Positions 61,831 through 64,000 of a stretch of DNA of 64,000 bases are shown piece by piece. This DNA is from JBCCJA01 sp039045975 (GTDB lineage: Bacteria > Planctomycetota > Planctomycetia > Planctomycetales > Planctomycetaceae), in contig JBCCJA010000010.1 in NCBI GenBank assembly GCA_039045975.1, positions 13,194 through 77,193 of the forward strand, read 5' to 3'. A program made the translations under genes and the position numbers. Under the pieces are notes generated by a model. It saw nothing but the letters and a program-made list of their open reading frames with translations. It had not been told where the DNA came from and did not search any database. Positions within the stretch are counted from its first letter, which is position 1; each line of letters starts with the position of its first letter.

Positions 61831-62241
61831 TTGAAAAAAACGTCCCGAAAAGAATTCGACAAAGAGCCCCTGCGAAGGCTCTTTGTTCAGGCTTATCGAA
61901 GGGCAAGGGTTCGATCTTTCCCCGACCTCGACACGGCCGAGCGGTACATGTCCTACTTCTTAGACAGCGACTGGTACGGGCATGACGGCCTGATGCAGCC
62001 GTTGGAGGCCGCTATCGCCTATCCCTATTTTCGAGATACGCGATATGCTTTCGTAGAAACCTTTAAGGCGTCCGGCCGTCTAGAGATAAGGCTGCACGAC
62101 GCGGTCATGGAGAACGGCGGGTACCCGACATGCGTCGGCGATGTCGACGCACTTGACTGGGACTGCTTCACGGCGCTTGTGCGCGATGCGATCTCCGCCT
62201 TTCGTAAGGAAATCGGTGTTGGGGGACCGCCTCGGGCGTGA
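61831..62241 (+). CDS. Hypothetical protein, possibly truncated
   Basis: This 136-residue reading frame opens with TTG; no ATG precedes it in frame, and the first internal ATG (MSYFLDSDWYGHDGLMQPLE) would shorten it by a third. Its base composition is less G+C-rich than the chromosome. No signal peptide, TM helix or catalytic motif is visible. The middle (AIAYPYFRDTRYAFVETFKA) and the end (DWDCFTALVRDAISAFRKEI) look like real protein. It stands alone between the 61717 repeat and the 62278 repeats. It may be a lineage-specific or decayed accessory gene. Confidence 0.5.
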   Translation: MKKTSRKEFDKEPLRRLFVQAYRRARVRSFPDLDTAERYMSYFLDSDWYGHDGLMQPLEAAIAYPYFRDTRYAFVETFKASGRLEIRLHDAVMENGGYPTCVGDVDALDWDCFTALVRDAISAFRKEIGVGGPPRA

Positions 62242-62277
62242 CGCAAACCCGGTTGCTGCAAGACGACTAGGTCAGTC

Positions 62278-62480
62278 GGGTGGTCCAGCCGTTCTCGCCG
62301 GGTGCCCCACGCATTCCCTACGCTCGGGTGGTCCAGCCGTTCTCGGCTGGATCGCAAAGCGACAAGGAGCTGCACCGTGCGGGGGGCATTATCAATGCGA
62401 CGCCGCGTGACGTAGGGACGCGAACGGCACGGCGTCCTGTGCCTGCGGCATCCGGACGCGGGGCGGCCGGACCACCCGGT
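62278..62480. repeat. Divergent copy of the GGTGGTCC repeat (R0)
   Basis: This part of the 456-nt gap 62242-62697 holds two tandem CGGGTGGTCCAGCCGTTCTC units (62278 and 62327), the GGATCGC-AAAGCGACAAG core and a closing GGACCACCCG (62469-62478). The left GGTGGTCC and right GGACCACC can pair. It is the most divergent member of the family with R1 and R2. No gene is seen in this gap. Confidence 0.6.
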
Positions 62481-62522
62481 CACCCGAACCGGCCCGTCAC
62501 ATACTCGTTCGTCTCGTGCAGC

Positions 62523-62687
62523 CCGGTGCCCCAAGCGATTTGCCTTGATCGGGTGGTCCGGACCGCGTCCGGATCGCGAAGCGACAAGAGGTTGTTCAAT
62601 TCGGGCTGTCCGTACGCCGGGCGTCGAACGACATCGGCGGCCCGGCTGTGCGGACCTCTTGTGACTGCGTCACCCGGGCGCGGTTCG
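62523..62687. repeat. 165-bp repeat R1, 3' flank of the hydrolase gene
   Basis: R1 is a direct repeat of R2 (63836-64000), same length and highly similar by eye. Shared segments are GGGTGGTCCGGACCG, GTCCGGATCGCGAAGCGACA (ending AAGAGG), CGTACGCCGG and TGTGCGGACCTCTTGTGACT, ending CTGCGTCACCCGG. The outer parts can pair (CAAGAGGT with ACCTCTTG), so each copy is also an imperfect inverted repeat. R1 ends 11 nt after the hydrolase stop, as read from the minus strand. Confidence 0.7.
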
Positions 62688-62697
62688 GGCCACCCCT

Positions 62698-63759
62698 CTA
62701 CTCCTCTTCCCGGATGTCTCGCAAAAACTCTAAGAGCAAGCGGTTGGTTTCGTTCGGATTCTGCATGTGCACGAAGTGTCGGCATTCCGTGATCACGTGG
62801 ACGTCCCGGAGGTCCTTGGTGCCGAGAAGAAGCTGTCGCCTGATCGCGTCTTTATTCGAGAACCCCGCCAGAATGTGGTCTTTCTTGCCGCCGATGAAGA
62901 GTGTCGGCTGTCCAATCTTCACGCCCGCCAGTTCGGGCGTCAGTTCCCAGTCACGGTCGAGGTTTCGGTAGCCGTTCAGCATGCCGCGAAAGCCGGACTC
63001 CTTATATGCCACCACGTAGTGGTCGAGATCCTCCTCGCCGAACCATTCCGGAAGCCGTTCCGGCACTCCGAATCGCGGAATGATCCCACCCGCGCTTCTC
63101 CTGGGGTCCGTCACCTCCGGATCTTTGCGCGGGACATCGGAGCAGAAGCCGATGACGCCGCGGAAAAATCCACGCGGATCGGCGTCTAACTCGGCCTCGG
63201 GATTGTCGGGCTCCTGGAAATAAAGGACGTAATTAAATTTGTCGCCGGACCGTCGTTTTAACCCGGCGACATAAGGCGCGTCGGACCGGCCGGGGAACGG
63301 AATTGACAGCATGACCACGGCCGAAAAACGGTCCGGATGCAGAGCCGCGCAGTGCCACGCCAGAAGAGAGCCCGAGTCGTGCCCGACCACGATCGCGGTT
63401 TTCTCGCCTAGGGCATCGATGATACCCACAATATCCGCCGACTGTTCCAAGACGTTGTAATCCTCGACGGCCTCAGGCGCGTCGGTTTTTCCGATGCCAC
63501 GTCGGTCGGGGGCGACGGCGTGATATCCCGCGTCGGCGATCGCGGGGAGCTGATCTTTCCAGGAATACCAGTACGACGGGTATCCGTGCAAAAAAATCAC
63601 CAGCGGTCCCTCGCCCATCTCCGCGACGTGCGTCCGGATTCCGTTGCTTTCGATAAATCGCAGCGTCGGAATTTCAGAATCGCTCGGTTCGCCGGCAAAA
63701 GCGGCATAGGAAATCAGGAGACATAATATGACGGCAGTTGGCCGATTAATCGTGTGCAT
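62698..63759 (-). CDS. Secreted alpha/beta hydrolase, epoxide-hydrolase-like
   Basis: This 353-residue protein has a signal peptide (VILCLLISYAAFA, cleavage near residue 22). The alpha/beta hydrolase fold shows the oxyanion motif H58-G59 in FLHGYPSYWYSW and the nucleophile elbow GHD128SG, where an Asp nucleophile is typical of epoxide hydrolases and haloalkane dehalogenases. DRRGIGKTDAP and the C-terminal ECRHFVHMQNPNETN with the catalytic His region follow. The G+C content is clearly lower than in neighbouring core genes. R1 follows its stop and R2 precedes its start, so it sits between direct repeats. Substrate unknown. Confidence 0.85.
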   Translation of the reverse strand: MHTINRPTAVILCLLISYAAFAGEPSDSEIPTLRFIESNGIRTHVAEMGEGPLVIFLHGYPSYWYSWKDQLPAIADAGYHAVAPDRRGIGKTDAPEAVEDYNVLEQSADIVGIIDALGEKTAIVVGHDSGSLLAWHCAALHPDRFSAVVMLSIPFPGRSDAPYVAGLKRRSGDKFNYVLYFQEPDNPEAELDADPRGFFRGVIGFCSDVPRKDPEVTDPRRSAGGIIPRFGVPERLPEWFGEEDLDHYVVAYKESGFRGMLNGYRNLDRDWELTPELAGVKIGQPTLFIGGKKDHILAGFSNKDAIRRQLLLGTKDLRDVHVITECRHFVHMQNPNETNRLLLEFLRDIREEE

Positions 63760-63835
63760 CGGAGAAGCTCACGTCCGGAAATTCGTTTTATCGCGGGTGG
63801 TCGGACCGTTTTCGGATGGATCGCAAATGCCAAAC

Positions 63836-64000
63836 CGGGTGCCCCAGCCGACTCTTCTCGATCGGGTGGTCCGGACCGAGTCCGGATCGCGAAGCGACAA
63901 GAGGTCATTCAATTCGAGTTGTTCGTACGCCGGGGGTCGAACGACTCCGGCGATCCAACTGTGCGGACCTCTTGTGACTGCGTCACCCGGACGCGGTCCG
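63836..64000. repeat. 165-bp repeat R2, truncated by the window edge
   Basis: R2 is the second close copy of R1. It begins CCGGGTGCCCCAGCCG and runs to the last base of the window (ACGCGGTCCG). A partial unit (GGGTGGTCGGACCG with GATGGATCGCAAATGCC) precedes it at 63795-63832. The full right end lies outside the window. Confidence 0.7.

Noticed and set aside
62480..62785. Minus-strand frame through R1
   Set aside because: A similar peptide (NLLSLRDPD-type) occurs in R2, but it comes from the repeat itself and crosses the hydrolase end in another frame; the substitutions do not look protein-constrained.
62523..64000. Integron attC sites for the repeats
   Set aside because: The gene-plus-repeat layout resembles a cassette array, but I found no conserved GTTRRRY/RYYYAAC core pair in both copies and no integron integrase in the window.

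Overview
The window is a G+C-rich bacterial chromosome segment with tightly packed genes. It most likely comes from a member of the Planctomycetota. The support is indirect: a DUF1207 barrel protein, FHA-plus-coiled-coil and FHA-GAF-SpoIIE proteins, HEAT-repeat lipoproteins, a NuoA with an inserted loop, small zinc-ribbon/one-TM proteins, and intergenic palindromes of the kind common in that phylum. No rRNA or phylogenetic marker allows a finer placement. Most of the window reads as ordinary core chromosome. The last ~2.3 kb looks like accessory DNA: it has lower G+C, three copies of a long repeat, a gene with an unclear start and an epoxide-hydrolase-like gene.

Layout. 1-2.4 kb: the tail of a probable MBOAT/wax-synthase-like protein, a small membrane protein, a DUF1207 protein and the fluoride channel FluC. 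2.5-5.3 kb: guaA, a STAS antagonist/HATPase anti-sigma pair behind a good sigma70-like promoter, and tRNA-Asn. 5.3-14 kb: a large FHA coiled-coil protein, two overlapping lineage-specific proteins, an FHA-GAF-SpoIIE phosphatase and an ornithine cyclodeaminase-like enzyme. 14-23 kb: xylulokinase, rpsP, a minus-strand run (HEAT lipoprotein, STAS, LOG), a second HEAT-like secreted protein and a terpenoid-cyclase-repeat protein. 23-28.5 kb: trpD, then a partial complex I set (nuoI, DUF2203, nuoA, nuoC, Uma2, nuoD) without nuoB. 28.5-36 kb: a zinc-ribbon protein, tRNA-Phe, a catalytically altered citrate-synthase-like protein, frr, a haem-motif histidine kinase and an M16 protease. 36-40.6 kb: a transglutaminase-like protein and a fused circularly permuted ATP-grasp/alpha-E protein, then a REC-HATPase protein on the other strand. 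40.6-46.2 kb: a type-I-secretion-like trio (ABC, HlyD, TolC) whose ABC protein has a degenerate ATPase. 46-53.5 kb: two Hsp20 proteins, coaD, a thioredoxin-fold protein, RidA, a DUF11 protein, ppk and sixA. 53.5-61.7 kb: an RND pump operon led by a MarR regulator, a dihaem cytochrome and nadA.

Two themes link separate loci. The first is a dispersed partner-switching set: two STAS antagonists, an HATPase anti-sigma-type kinase, a REC-HATPase fusion and an FHA-GAF-SpoIIE phosphatase. The second is a set of long inverted repeats in intergenic gaps, most of them between convergent genes. Three of these carry a 5' GTAG followed by a short hairpin and stand as inverted pairs, the architecture of REP/BIME elements. 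No phage, CRISPR array or complete insertion sequence was seen.
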